Shown: in pieces, positions 47,095-57,510 of the stretch
Numbering within the stretch: position 1 is the first letter of the stretch
How the letters are laid out: the number at the start of each line of letters is the position of its first letter
NCBI GenBank assembly: GCA_023974075.1
Contig: CM043791.1
Span: forward strand, 3,319,509 to 3,383,508
DNA length: 64,000 nt
Reading direction: 5' to 3'
Origin: Chaenocephalus aceratus
Taxonomy: Eukaryota > Chordata > Actinopteri > Perciformes > Channichthyidae
Notes under the pieces: model-generated
What the model was told of the DNA's origin: nothing
The model's input: the letters and a program-made list of their open reading frames with translations, nothing else
The model's database searches: none
Translations under genes and position numbers: made by a program

Positions 47095-48520
47095 AAATCT
47101 ATCGATTAGATTTATGATTCGAAAATTATAAAAGTAAGACAGACATGTGGATATTATCCGGCTGAACAAAACGTGCATTTATCTAACAGGTTTGTTTTCC
47201 ACAGATCTTATTTCGAGCTATTTTCCAAAATCCTATGGAGAAATCCCATTGCTTTTTGTCGAGGGAACCCATGCGCAGCTTACTTCCGGGTTTTAGGACG
47301 CGTCACTGCGCCACTTTATAGAGAGCCGAAGTCCCTCCCTTTCCGGTGGACCTCCATGGGACCTTATTTGGGAAAAAATTATGTATTGAAGTCAATGGTG
47401 AGAGAAAAATTATCTTTCGATCCCATTTGAATTGTGCCACGAATTACACATATGATGTTTGGTCAATTTAAAAGATAATTTTGCAAGTTAAAAAAAAAAA
47501 AAAATTGCCGTAAAACTGTGAAGTAACACTTTTTTTGAGTGAAACTGCTCAATTAACTACATCTCTGGTCTTGCATAACACACGTCACCAACACCAAGAT
47601 GGCCGTCACTACTGTCTTGCCAAAAAAGGGATTGACTACCCTCACTATCACCACAATGAAACACGTCCAGAAGAATGTCATGCAAAGTTGCCTGCCTTCC
47701 TTCGATTCTCCCTGAACTGCCTGATCTTTTTAATGTTCAATGTTAACCATTGTGCAGATAGCATGAAGTAGAAAAGATCGCCGATGCTAATGTAGCATTA
47801 GCGTTAGCATGTCTGCCCCCAGGGGAGGGGGCATCCGGCATTAACGGTGTATTATAGAATGATCACACCGGTGTGACAGTACTCTTAAAAGGGTTCACGA
47901 AATATGACTACTACTCTTACTGTTTAACATGTTGGTTTACTTCATGTTAAGGCTAATAAAAATGACAAGGCTAAGGCTGTAATGCTAACTAACGTGCTTG
48001 CTACTAGCTAGGTAGCTAACTTGGTCCTTTCATCAGACGGGAAGTGAAAGAACGAGCAAGACCCATTGCTGGTGTGATTACAACCTGGTACAAAGCACAC
48101 AGGCATCTTGTTAAAGTGATCTTATCTTAGCTATCTCTTATATTTAGTGGAGGAAAACAATTATGACATCACTTACGCGACTCTGGGATTTGTAGTCTGT
48201 CTAGTTGCGTATTTTTCATAGTCTTATATTTCAACAGTTTTACGATAAAAACTGTGACTTTTTTGACATGGAAATGATTTTTTAAGATTGACAAACATCA
48301 TATGTGTAATTCATGGCACAATTCAAACGGGATCGAAAGATACATTTTCTCTCGCCATTGACTTCAAAGCATAATTTTTCCGAAATAAGGTCCCATGAGT
48401 TCCACCGGAAAGGGAGGGACTTCACCTCTCTATACACATGCATAAACTTCACAGCGGTCGGAACTTGTCATAAAGTCCTCGAAAATAAAGACCACCCATT
48501 TAGAGGGAAGATATGATTGG
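47095..48520. mobile_element. Element with about 160 bp inverted repeats
   Basis: 47,330-47,485 (gaagtccctccctttccggt ... aattacacatatgatgtttg) is repeated as reverse complement at 48,270-48,430 with about 90% match. The outer left flank (47,103-47,310) recurs at 2937-3146. The 780 bp between arms has no domain. The inverted repeat indicates a DNA element or fold-back; outer ends and TSD are not found. Confidence 0.6.
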
Positions 48521-48649
48521 TCAATTGTACTGTCATTTGACATTACTCTCTCATTGAGTTACTATAGCGGGCCCTCTGTGAATTCGGAGTACAATGCAGT
48601 TCAGAAGATTGTGTCACTTACAGCTTCAGATTCGGGGAACAAAGACTTC

Positions 48650-50033
48650 GCCTTGACACAGCTGAAGTTCGGAGGACCGTGAGGAAAGTCAACCCCCGGA
48701 AGGCAGCAGGCCCCGACAGTTATACCAGGACGGGTGCTCAGGGACTGTGCGGACCAGCTGGCCTATGTCCTCACAGACATCTTCAACACCTCGCTGGACC
48801 AGGCCATTGTTCCATCATGTTTTAAGACAGCAGCCATTGTACCTGTGCCAAATAAATCCTCAGTGACCTGCCTGAATGATTACCGGCCTGTGGCACTCAC
48901 CCTCATCATGATGAAGTGTTTTGAGAGGCGGGTAAGAACCATATCGTCTCCATACTTCCCCCCACACTTAACCCGTTCCAGTTTGCTTACCGCCCTAACC
49001 GCTCTACAGAGGACGCTATCTCCTCTGCGCTCCATGTGAGCCTGGCCCACCTGGAGGAGAAGAACACCCATGTGTGAATACTGTTCCTGAATTTCAGCTC
49101 AGGTTCAACACAATCATCGCCCAGCATCTGGTAAACAAACTGGGACCCCTGGGACTCAACACACCCCTGTGTAACCTGGCTGCTGGGTTTCCTGATAGAG
49201 AGATACCAGTATGTTCGGGTCGGTAACAACACCTCCAGCAACCATCACCTTAAACACCGGCTCCCCCACAGGGCTGCGTTCTGGGTCCACTACTTTTCAC
49301 CCTGATGACCCACGACTGCTGCTCCAGGTTCAGTACCAACCACATCATAAAGTACGCGGACGATACGACAGTGGTGGGACTCATCAGGGACAACAAGGAA
49401 CAGGCCTACAGGGAGGAGGTGAAACATCTGACAGACTGGTGTAACACCAACAACCTGATCCTGAATGTCGATAAAACAAAAGAGATCATTGTCGACTTCA
49501 GGAAAAAAAAAGCACTGTCACCCACCACTCCACATCAACGGCACAGCAGTGAAGACTACAGACAGCAGCAAGTTCCTGGGGGTGCATATCACAAGCAGTC
49601 TGACCTGGTCCACTCACACTACATCACTATTTAAGAAGGCACAGCAGCGCCTACACTTCCTGCGCAGGTTGAGAAGAGCACCCCCCTCCCATCCTCACCA
49701 CGTTCTACAGAGGAACCATAGAGAGCGTGCTGACCAGCGGCATCTCCATCTGGTCGAGAGACTGCAACGCCAAAGACTGGAAGTCTCTGCAGAGAGTGGT
49801 CAGGACAGCAGAGAAGATCATCGGAGTTTCTCTCCCTCCCATCAGAGACCACCGCTCAGAAACGCTGCCTGACAAAAGCTCAGAACATTTTTAAAGACCC
49901 CACTCGTCCTCACCATGCTCTGTTCTCCCTGCTGCCCTCCGGCAAGAGGTTCCGCAGCATTAAGAGCAGAACAGTCAGATTCTGTAATAGCTTTTTCCCC
50001 CAAGCCATCAGACTGCTGAATATCAAGTAGACC
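48650..50033 (+). pseudogene. Jockey-superfamily LINE reverse transcriptase fragment, multiply frameshifted
   Basis: The 3' half of a non-LTR retrotransposon ORF2. Readable in shifting frames: RKAAGPDS and [19 protein letters not shown] (48,690-48,790), [27 protein letters not shown]-type LNTGSP...GCVLGPL near 49,260, the intact catalytic IIKYADDTTVVGL at 49,345, LNVDKTKEIIVDF, KFLGVHITSSLTW, QQRLHFLRRLRRA and, at the end, PQAIRLLNIK with a stop near 50,027. At least five frame changes occur. The endonuclease is absent, so the copy is 5'-truncated. The clade within the jockey group is not decided. Confidence 0.85.
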
Positions 50034-50039
50034 AGTAAA

Positions 50040-50322
50040 CATATACACTGAACAAAAATATAAATGCAACACTTTTGTTTTTGCTCCCTTTTTCATGAGA
50101 TGAACTCCAAGATCTAAACATTTTCTATATACACAAAATAACCATTTCTCTCAAATATTGTTCACAAATGTGAAAAAATGTGTGATAGTGAGCACTTCTC
50201 CTTTGCCGAGATAATCCATCCCACCTCACAGGTGTGGCATATCAAGATGCTGATTAGACAGCATGATTATTGCACAGGTGTGCCTTAGGCTGGCCACAAT
50301 AAAAGGCCCCTCTAACAATCAA
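50040..50322 (+). mobile_element. Tc1/mariner-like element end, truncated
   Basis: Starts with tatacactgaacaaaaatat, then gcaacacttttgtttttgct and a long conserved non-coding region (gccgagataatccatcccac ... cacaggtgtggcatatcaag). This is a widely repeated fish element end with a TA flank. It stops abruptly where the Ty3/gypsy fragment begins. No transposase frame. Confidence 0.65.
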
Positions 50323-50324
50323 CA

Positions 50325-50983
50325 GTGACCTCACGTCAGTTCCCTCTGAGTATCATGACCTCCAGGAGGTCTTCAGCAAGGATCGTGCCCTGTCTCTACC
50401 ACCTCACCGACCTTATGACTGTGGTATTGACTTGCTCCCCGGTGCTCCCTTACCTTCGAGCAGACTATATAATATCTCCAGGCCTGAAAGGAAGGCCATG
50501 GAGGACTTATATCACTGACTCTGTGGCAACTGGTCTCATTCGACCTTCTCGCTCTCCATTGGGGGCGGGCTTCTTTTTTGTGACAAGAAGGATAAGAGAC
50601 TACACCCCTGTATTGATTTCCTGGGCTTGAATGACATCACAGTGAAGAATAAATATCCTCTCCCTCTCATAGACTGAGCTTTTTGTCCCCTCCATCAAGC
50701 CACCATCTTCTCAAAGTTGGTGTAAGTAAGGATAAAGGAGGGAGACGAGTGGAAGACTGCGTATAAGACTCCCCTGGGCCATTTTGAATATCTTGTTATG
50801 CCTTTTGGGTTAACTAACGCCCCTGCTGTGTTTCAGGCACTCATTAACGATGTCCTTCGTGATATGCTAAACAGATTTGTCTTTGTGTATCTTGATGATA
50901 TCCTCATTTTCTCTCGTGATCCCCAAGAACATGTCCAACACATGAGGTGGTGCTGCAGAGACTGCTGGAGAACAATCAATTAA
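50325..50983 (+). pseudogene. Ty3/gypsy LTR retrotransposon pol fragment (reverse transcriptase)
   Basis: Part of a gypsy-type polyprotein. A degenerate first stretch (50,330-50,640) contains the leader to the polymerase ([26 protein letters not shown]). 50,798-50,983 reads cleanly [18 protein letters not shown]... then [16 protein letters not shown], i.e. the PFGL motif and the catalytic YLDD. Three or more frame changes, no LTR, no RNase H or integrase. It is cut by a LINE 3' end at about 50,985. Confidence 0.85.
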
Positions 50984-50984
50984 T

Positions 50985-51258
50985 CAATGTTTATTTATAT
51001 AGCCCAATATCACAAATGTTACATTTGTCTCAGTGGACTTCACAGTGTGTACAGAATATCAGTATGACAATACGACACCCTCTGTCCTTAGACCCTCACA
51101 TCGTATAAGGAAAAACTTCCGGAGAAAAACCCACAGTTGAAAGAGAAAAATGGGAGAAACCTCAGGGAGAGCAACAGAGGAGGGATCCCTCTCCCAGGAC
51201 GGACAGACGTGCAATAGATGCCGTGTGTCAATTGAAAGATAATACATTTGCAACATTA
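50985..51258 (-). mobile_element. L2/Rex1-like LINE 3' region, part 1
   Basis: Minus-strand LINE tail: tttatttatatagcccaata at the 3' end, followed by a UTR with gagaaacctcagggagagca and tccctctcccaggacggaca. It continues on the other side of the Harbinger element at 52,672. Confidence 0.7.
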
Positions 51259-52671
51259 GCCGCTTTCACACCGCAGGACTTGCGGTACTTTAGTGCCGGC
51301 ACTAAAGTACCACTAAAGTACCACTAAAGTACCACGGCACTAAATCCGCCAGGGGGCTAGTGCCAATCGCATTCACACCGCAGTACTTTCCCTGAGGCAC
51401 GATTACGCTGACGTCACTTCGTCTCTTCTTCTCTGGGTTTACTGGCAGGCCGCAAAACCAACTTCACGGCGAGTACAACAAAAAACGAGAGAAGAAGAAC
51501 TACACGGGGGGGGGGGGAGGGGGTATAAAGCCCATCCGCTGTATGAGGCGTTTGTTTTACTTTCCGACCTCAGACATGATGGAGTTCATAAGGGTAATTT
51601 ACAAATAAAATACCCCATTATAACAATGGACTTTATCTTTATGTATTTATTATATATTACCCCCTCAGGCTGATTTTGGAAAAGGACATCAACCCTTTGG
51701 TGTTTTTCCCTTATTTATCTCAAACAAATGACATGATAAATTACTTGTGTTTGTGTGTGTAAGATTTGTGTTTCTGATAAATTCAACCACCGACACCTGT
51801 CTGCTCTCACATTCTTATATTCTGCAAATTTGGGGTGGGACACAATAAATAAAGCTTCGCCAGTTTGTTTGTTTTATTGCACAGTCAATACATAACAATA
51901 ACGGCATCATGCTGTTCCAGGTGTGTCGTATGCATGTAAATTGAAGTTAAATAACAGTGTGCAATGTACAATAAAGTGTAAGTAGTTTCAAAACAATGTA
52001 ACAGTGGCAATATATATAGCAGCAGACACGCCTTAGTGCAAGTTAGGTGTCAGTATTAAAAAAAACAGTGGCGATATATATATATATATAATAACAATAG
52101 AAAATCGTTACCACTCATTATTGTGGTCTTTAATTTTTTTATAGTCCTGCCTGAGTTTCTTTATTTTTACCCGGCATCCGTGTGCACTGTGCACGATTCC
52201 CAGCTCAAGTAGCGAACATCGCTCAAAACATTTGGAGTTGGGAACTGCTTTCTGTAGAAGTTGCTGCATCCCGTCCTTGGAGTAAATTGCCAGAAGCGCC
52301 GACACTTCCTCATCATTCCACCGCTCTGGTGTTGTAGTACGTGTGGTCATAACTGCTTTAAAGTACAAAAAAACTACTGTGGTGTGGATGTGGTTTTGTA
52401 GCGAGGAAAAAAAATGGCTGCCTAACAAAACAAATTCAGAGTCTAACGGGGCGTGGTTTGCAATTCGCCCAGCCAATAGAAATAGAATAGAAATTGGCAC
52501 TCTTTTGTCACCAGGTTCGTACCACCTCTCCAGCAGGGACTAAAAAGTACCAAAGAGTTCCAAAAGAGTTCCCGGCACTGAGTAGTCCCGGCGGTGTGAA
52601 CGCGACATTATTGGTACTAACGGAACTAAAGAACTAAAGTACCAGGAAAAGTCCTGCGGTGTGAACGCGGC
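51259..52671 (-). mobile_element. PIF/Harbinger element retaining its Myb-like gene, inserted in the LINE
   Basis: Ends GCCGCTTTCACACCGCAGGA and, reverse-complemented, GCCGCGTTCACACCGCAGGA. Subterminal regions are dense in tagtgccggcactaaagtac words. Flanks tta and aata suggest a TWA-like 3 bp TSD with one extra base. The element splits a LINE whose halves join logically. The transposase gene is missing. Confidence 0.8.
52108..52350 (-). CDS. Harbinger Myb/SANT-like protein, N-terminal exon
   Basis: Harbinger elements encode a transposase and a separate Myb-like protein that helps it bind DNA and enter the nucleus. From the preferred start MTTRTTTPERWNDEE (52,350) the frame gives a SANT/Myb trihelix: WNDEEVSALLAIYS, then ELGIVHSAHGCRVKIKKLRQDYKKIKDHNNEW. 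The open frame runs 50 codons further upstream without domain content. The stop at 52,108 overlaps a good splice donor (gagtg|gtaacg on the minus strand), so the coding region probably spliced onward to exons now lost. Whether it is still expressed is unknown. Confidence 0.75.
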   Translation of the reverse strand: MTTRTTTPERWNDEEVSALLAIYSKDGMQQLLQKAVPNSKCFERCSLLELGIVHSAHGCRVKIKKLRQDYKKIKDHNNEW

Positions 52672-53214
52672 AATAGGTATTCCAAATGTTTGGAAATGCA
52701 TGTGTGTATAATAGGAAGATGAATCCACGAGGATATCCATCCAGGGACCGATGATCCAGGACCACAGCCACGACTCGCGATCCAGGGCTCGCGATCCAGG
52801 ACACAGGACCGCAGGATCATCCATGACTCCGGATCCCGGCGTATATAGACACCAAAAAAGAAAGAAATGTGGGGAACCTGGGTTAATCAGAACATGAGAG
52901 TACACAGGTATAGACAGAGAGAAGGAAGAAGTAAGATGTCCCCCGACAACTAAGCCTATATCAGCAAAACTAGGGGCTGAATCTAATTAGCCCTAACTAT
53001 AAGCTTTATCAAAAAGGAAGGTCTTAAGCGCACTATTAAAACGGATAGGGTGTCTGCCGCCCGAACACAAACTGGAAGCTGATTCCACAAATGTGGAGCT
53101 TGATAAGAAAAGGCTCTGGCTCCCATTGTACTTTTAGAGACTCTAGGAACAACCAACAACCCTGCATTCTTGGAACGCAATGCCCTAGTAGGACAGTAGG
53201 GTATAATGAGTTCT
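52672..53214 (-). pseudogene. L2/Rex1-like LINE, part 2, with the C-terminus of ORF2
   Basis: Continues the LINE from 50,985-51,258. Minus-strand frame 52,983-53,180 carries the ORF2 C-terminal signature ARAFSYQAPHLWNQLPVCVR. The 3' UTR (52,680-52,980) has tandem gactcgcgatccagg units (52,770-52,802). It is cut at its 5' side by the TTAA element at 53,215. Confidence 0.78.
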
Positions 53215-53569
53215 TTAAAGGGGACCTATCATGCAAAATGCACCTTTGTATGTCTTTTATACATGAATATGTGTCCCCGGTGTTCCAGGGAACTCACCAA
53301 GTGTCAGAAAACACAACCCTCTCCATTTTCCTCCTCCTTCGCCAAATCTCTAAAAAAGGGGCTGCAACGGATCTGAAAAAAAACGGATCCAGATTCCAAT
53401 ACTTTTCTACGTCACAAAGAAGTGCTCCGCTTATTGGTCAACTCTCCACCTATCAGGGAATGAGCCACGGCCACGTGCATTGCCAAACCTCTCATTCGCA
53501 TATAGGCTATCGGCAGGCTAAATAATCAACACCCCAGTCACATCTGTGTTTTTGCCTGCTCTTGCCAGG

Positions 53570-53866
53570 ATGTCTAAGCCAGTTAAACGTTGTGCTGTTG
53601 TTGGCTGCAAGACTCGGGACAGGGGACTGCATGCAAGGCCATCAGTGGAAAAAGAAATGAATCTGTGGCTAGACTTCATTTACAAGGGACATGTGCCAGA
53701 AGACCACGGAAAGATTTCTGTTTGTGTGTTCCAACATTTTACCACGGACATGTTTATTAACTTCTCTCAAGTCCAACACGGATATGCCTCCAAACTAATG
53801 CTAAACCCGGGATCAATACCAACCATCCGGGACCAGGCCAGTGAGGACACATCCAATTTTGAAGCT
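53570..53866 (+). CDS. THAP-like zinc-finger exon of the TTAA element
   Basis: Starts MSKPVKRCAVVGCKTRD; an upstream in-frame ATG eight codons earlier is less favourable. Layout of a THAP domain: C-AVVG-C, RGLHARPS, W..F, then VCVFQHF and NPGSIPTI in place of the usual C-x2-H-F and AxPT. The spacing CVFQH is C-x3-H rather than C-x2-H, so one zinc ligand position is shifted and binding may be lost. It ends at a clear donor, gaagct|gtaagt (53,867). THAP domains bind DNA and in transposons recognise the element ends. Frame intact over 99 codons. Confidence 0.7.
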
Positions 53867-53939
53867 GTAAGTTTTTATTTAGCGGTGTTTTTCCTGATAA
53901 AGCTATCTCTAGCTTGTAGCATGTAGCTTCGCCGTATCA

Positions 53940-54810
53940 ATGTCGCCTCAAACCCAAATAGTAATCGGTTAGGTGTTTATATATTTTTGTAGCATTTTAT
54001 TTTGTACGCTCCGCAGTCTTTGCTTTGTCATTTGAATTATCAGGCATTTGCTAACATGTTCAGACATACTGCCGTAATGGCGATCTGTGTGAAGGCTGTA
54101 AAGCCACGCCCTAGGCGATAACACAAGTATTTATTCTCCTATTTATTAGTATTTTGTATTCCTCTACAATCATATTGAGTAAGTTATAATAACAAACAAT
54201 CTTCTGTAGGCAAGTGCCGTTTTTTCCAGCGTTATATGTAAACGCTTTTGTGATTGTAGTCTGTAAGAACGATCAGATATCATCGATCTGTAAGCTAAGC
54301 TATGCTACGCTACGCTAATGAGACATGCCGTGTTTTGCAGCGTTATATGTAAAAGCTTTTGTGTCTTTACTTGTTTGCGCACATGAATATAAATGGGGGT
54401 GTGTTAGGATACAACACTGTGTATGTATGCGAGGGGGGGGGGACACCACGAGTAAAACTGAGCTAAAGCCCCGTCGGTCTGTTGTTGTTGACAAGGCCTT
54501 ACCTCTAGCAACAGGCTAATTAGTGGCTAGCACTCATTACAGTCAGTCTACTGAGCTCAGCCCCTCTCCAAACACATCACCTGCATTGAGTCAGAAACAC
54601 AGCATTGCATGTTACGGTTCAAAACTAACTCAGATTGGAAAAGGCTAAGCAAAGAGCTTTGCTAAATAGAGAGCTTTGCTAAATAGAGAGTTTTGCTAAA
54701 TAGAGAGTTTTAGCCCCATCTTTTGGGATTTCAGACTATATTTATCCAAATAGTATTTTCTCATCCTGAATACTAAGTTGAGATGATTTTGTTCTAACTA
54801 TGTGTTCTTC
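53940..54810. other. Intron-like spacer of the TTAA element, with internal repeats
   Basis: ccgttttttccagcgttata (54,218) and ccgtgttttgcagcgttata (54,327) head two related copies of about 40 bp; an 18-19 bp unit gagctttgctaaatagaga is repeated about four times at 54,650-54,712. Confidence 0.55.
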
Positions 54811-54817
54811 TTTACAG

Positions 54818-55380
54818 GCCAGCACCTCACATACTTACTAATTAGTGACAATTTGTACATCCTTTGCTATTATTTACATTTTTTTTTATCATTGCGGAAA
54901 TGAAAGACTGTACCTGGCAGCCCTGCACTACAATGAAACGCTGAGCGTGCACACGCCACTACATCCACTGGAAACCCTCTGTATAAACTGCAGTTCCCAA
55001 AGGCCAGGAAGGGAGAATGCAGAGCAAAACCAGTAAAGACTGACCCCACATTCCGTAAGTGTTTAAAATATTTATTATACAACTATTTACAAATATAAAA
55101 TAAAAAAATTAGAAAGAAGTTTCAGTTTTTTACATGCATATACTAATCTAAACCACATTTTTTGTTGTGCTTTTTTTACCATTGCACAGCCCTACGTGGC
55201 CAACTTGATGGACCTCATCTTCGACCAAGTCTTTGTGACCCGCACCATTATGAGCGACCTGACAGGGAGGAGGTCATCGCCGGGTATGCTACACGGTTCA
55301 ATTTGGCTGCTGTCTGAACCCAACATCGACATTTCACGGATCAGGAAACTCCCTGCGTATCCTGAGGACAACGCAAAGTA
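54818..55380 (+). pseudogene. Downstream exons of the THAP/TTAA-element gene, frameshifted
   Basis: After acceptor tttacag (54,811-54,817) an exon contains LYLAALHYNE, then, one base out of phase, KLQFPKARKGECRAKPVKTD, ending at donor cattcc|gtaagt (55,055). The next acceptor, cattgcacag (55,180-55,189), opens YVANLMDLIFDQVFV. Joined across the intron the two give a continuous protein. The shift sits near 54,940 at gaaacgctgag. The role within the element (transposase or accessory protein) is not known to me; similar protein segments are common in fish genomes. Confidence 0.55.
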
Positions 55381-55445
55381 GTGATACAAATGCGGTATCA
55401 ATCTCATTAGTATGCAGAGAAAGTGACAGGTCGCCCCGCCCCTTT

Positions 55446-55592
55446 TTGACCGGAAGTCCCGCCTTTTTATTTTATTTTGAAAACCGGAAGTCCCGCCTTT
55501 TTATTTTATTTTGAAAACCGGAAGTCCCGTCTCGTTCGACCGGAAGTCCCGAATCGTTCGACCGGATGTACAGCCACCGCTTCCGGTTTACA
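55446..55592. promoter_or_regulatory. Cluster of ACCGGAAGT (ETS-type) boxes in short tandem repeats
   Basis: ACCGGAAGTCCCG occurs four times (about 55,450, 55,486, 55,517 and 55,540), with a variant accggatgt (55,560) and an inverted cttccggt (55,580). ACCGGAAGT is the consensus for ETS factors such as GABPA. The first units also repeat ccttttt(at)ttattttga. Promoter use is inferred; the cluster may equally be simple tandem DNA. Confidence 0.5.
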
Positions 55593-55659
55593 AAATAAAA
55601 TTAAAATTAAATTAAAATTAAAAAAATGAGAAAAAATTAAATGCAGTTGTTTTCAATCA

Positions 55660-55842
55660 ATTAATATACATAGGATATATATCCCGCCTCCTAACCACTT
55701 CCTGTGTGGTTAATCCTGTATATAGTATTGAATGTAACTTGCAAATAACATGAAATTAATTAAGTAAAGCATCTAAAAAATGTATATTTAAACCTCTCTA
55801 TTTTTGCAAACAGGACAGGAGGGGAGAAAACATATGGTGGAG

Positions 55843-55913
<71 letters not shown>

Positions 55914-56108
55914 TCCCCGCCCCTCACCCCATCTCCCACTGTCTAAATAAAAAGCCAGCTTCACTCTTAATATTTCTCAAGTCGAGAGAAAATGGCCAAG
56001 AGACGTCTTGATATGAATTTAATCAGCGAGACAACCGGTGACAACTTACAACCATCCGTTGGGTGCTCCAAATCAAAAGTAAAGCATATAAAAAAACAGA
56101 TATTTTAA
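55660..56108 (+). repeat. Promoter + small ORF module, copy 1
   Basis: First of three tandem copies. In order: atatcccgcctcctaaccac, a (CA)n tract (55,850-55,911), a C-rich box (ccccgcccctcaccccatct), a TATA-like ctaaataaaaagcc (55,943-55,956) and, about 40 bases on, ATG at 55,992. The ORF begins MAKRRLDMNLISET but an extra A (acaaccggtg against acaccggtg in the others) shifts the frame, and it ends at 56,108. Confidence 0.75.
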
Positions 56109-56769
56109 AAAGGCAGCTTTTTTTGTTAAAGGATAAGGGGGGGGGGGGGGGGAAAAAAACCCAAACCCCCTGTGGAGGAACCGTAAACCCCCTATGGAGA
56201 CAACCATGTGGTAATTAGAGGGAGGTAGGTAATATACTTAAAATATATATAGAAAGTCAGAGAATATTTATCAGAGGATAACGCATATACATTTTATACA
56301 AGTCGACACGAGTGGATTTTGTAAGAAAACAAAGTTTTCGTTCTCAGACCGCTGCAACATTTTCAAGCAGATCTCTGCGATATGCAGTCGCTGTCCGAAT
56401 ATAATGATGACTTTTAATTATTTGTTAACAGTCATAAATGTATTTAGAAAAAACCTGTGCTCAAACATTAAAAAGAAAAAGAAGGGTAAAGTTACCAAAG
56501 CTTTTTGATACAGTTTTTAACACACAGCGAGATCCCTAAAAAAAGTTACAAACAGCTGCGGGGTAAGAATTCTTTACTAAAGTTTTTTTCAAAACTTGTT
56601 GAAGAAAAGAGGTATTGCACATTATATAACCGCCAGTGACATAAGGCATGTACGGTAGAAAGATTTAACCGTACGCTGTAAACTAAAATGTGTAAACTAA
56701 ATTTTACAGCTAAAAACACTCCTAGACCTAAAAAAAAAGTATTTGCCCCGCCATAAAAAACCAATATAA
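56109..56769. other. Spacer between modules 1 and 2
   Basis: Contains a G run (56,138-56,152) followed by aaacccaaaccccctgtgg-type repeats with quadruplex potential. No gene supported; an 87-codon minus-strand frame has no domain. Confidence 0.4.
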
Positions 56770-56959
56770 CGCTAATATACATAGGATATATATCCCGCCT
56801 CCTGACCACTTCCTGTGTGGTTAATCCTGTATATAGTATTGAATGTAACTTGCAAATAACATGAAATTAATCTAAAGTAAAGCATCTAAAAAATGTATAT
56901 TTAAACCTCTCTATTTTTGCGAACAGGACAGGAGGGGAGAAAACATATGGTGGAGGAGG

Positions 56960-56994
<35 letters not shown>

Positions 56995-57166
56995 TCCCCG
57001 CCCCTCACCCCATCTCCCACTGTCTAAATAAAAAGCCAGCTTCACTCTTAAATATTTCTCAAGTCGAGAGAAAATGGCCAAGAGACGTCTTGATATGAAT
57101 TTAATCAGCGAGACACCGGTGACAACTTACAACCATCCGTTGGGTGCTCCAATCAAGAAACTATGA
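56770..57166 (+). repeat. Promoter + small ORF module, copy 2
   Basis: About 95% identical to copy 1 over the shared part, with a shorter (CA)n (56,963-56,993) and TATA-like ctaaataaaaagcc at 57,024. ATG at 57,074; the ORF of 30 codons ends at 57,166. Compared with copy 3, one base is missing after ATCAAGAAAC, so the original frame stops early. Confidence 0.75.
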
Positions 57167-57195
57167 AGTTTGTATGCCGGGTTCAGACGCCGACA

Positions 57196-57510
57196 GCCGA
57201 AGAACTTCGCCTCTCTGTTTTTGCGAACAGGACATGAGGGGAGAGACCATATGGTGGGCCGAGGGGAGGGGGAACACACACACACACACACACTTTCCCC
57301 ACCCCTCACCCCATCTCCCCTTAGAGGTTGTTTAAATAAAAGCCAGCGTCTCTTGTGGCCATGAGACGTCTTGATATGAGTTTAATCAGCGAGACACCGG
57401 TGACAACTTACAGCCATCCGTTGGATGCTCCAATCAAGAAACGAATGCAGTTTGTATGCCGGGTTGAGACGCCTACAGCCGAAGATATGCTTCAGTCTCC
57501 TCTGTCTTGA
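57196..57510 (+). repeat. Promoter + small ORF module, copy 3
   Basis: Shorter third copy: tttttgcgaacaggacatga, a (CA)n (57,272-57,293), cccctcaccccatctcccc, TATA-like tttaaataaaagcc (57,331-57,344) and ATG at 57,361. Confidence 0.75.
57361..57510 (+). CDS. Small ORF (49 codons), longest version of the triplicated leader ORF
   Basis: Opens MRRLDMSLISETPVTTYSHP and continues into a basic KKRM stretch and FVCRVETPTAEDM before a stop at 57,508. Changes against copies 1 and 2 include N to S and G to D with the frame kept, which hints at coding history. No family is recognised. A TATA-like box 17-30 bases upstream leaves an extremely short 5' leader, a layout more usual in viral or selfish genes than in fish genes. 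It could be a first exon: an exon-like stretch lies at 58,515. Confidence 0.45.
   Translation: MRRLDMSLISETPVTTYSHPLDAPIKKRMQFVCRVETPTAEDMLQSPLS

Larger units (their letters stand above)
53219..55400 (+). mobile_element. Kolobok-like TTAA element with THAP-type gene, right end not found
   Basis: TTAA at 53,215-53,218 followed by aggggacctatcatgcaaaa, identical in its first 26 bases to the element end at 40,698. It contains a THAP-like exon and at least two further exons. TTAA target plus THAP-type DNA-binding protein is the known combination of the Kolobok superfamily. The matching right TIR is absent before the ETS-box cluster, so the element is 3'-truncated or extends unrecognised. Confidence 0.65.

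Noticed and set aside
56546..56809. 87-codon minus-strand frame between modules 1 and 2
   Set aside because: AT-rich, without domain, partly over the repeated module start.
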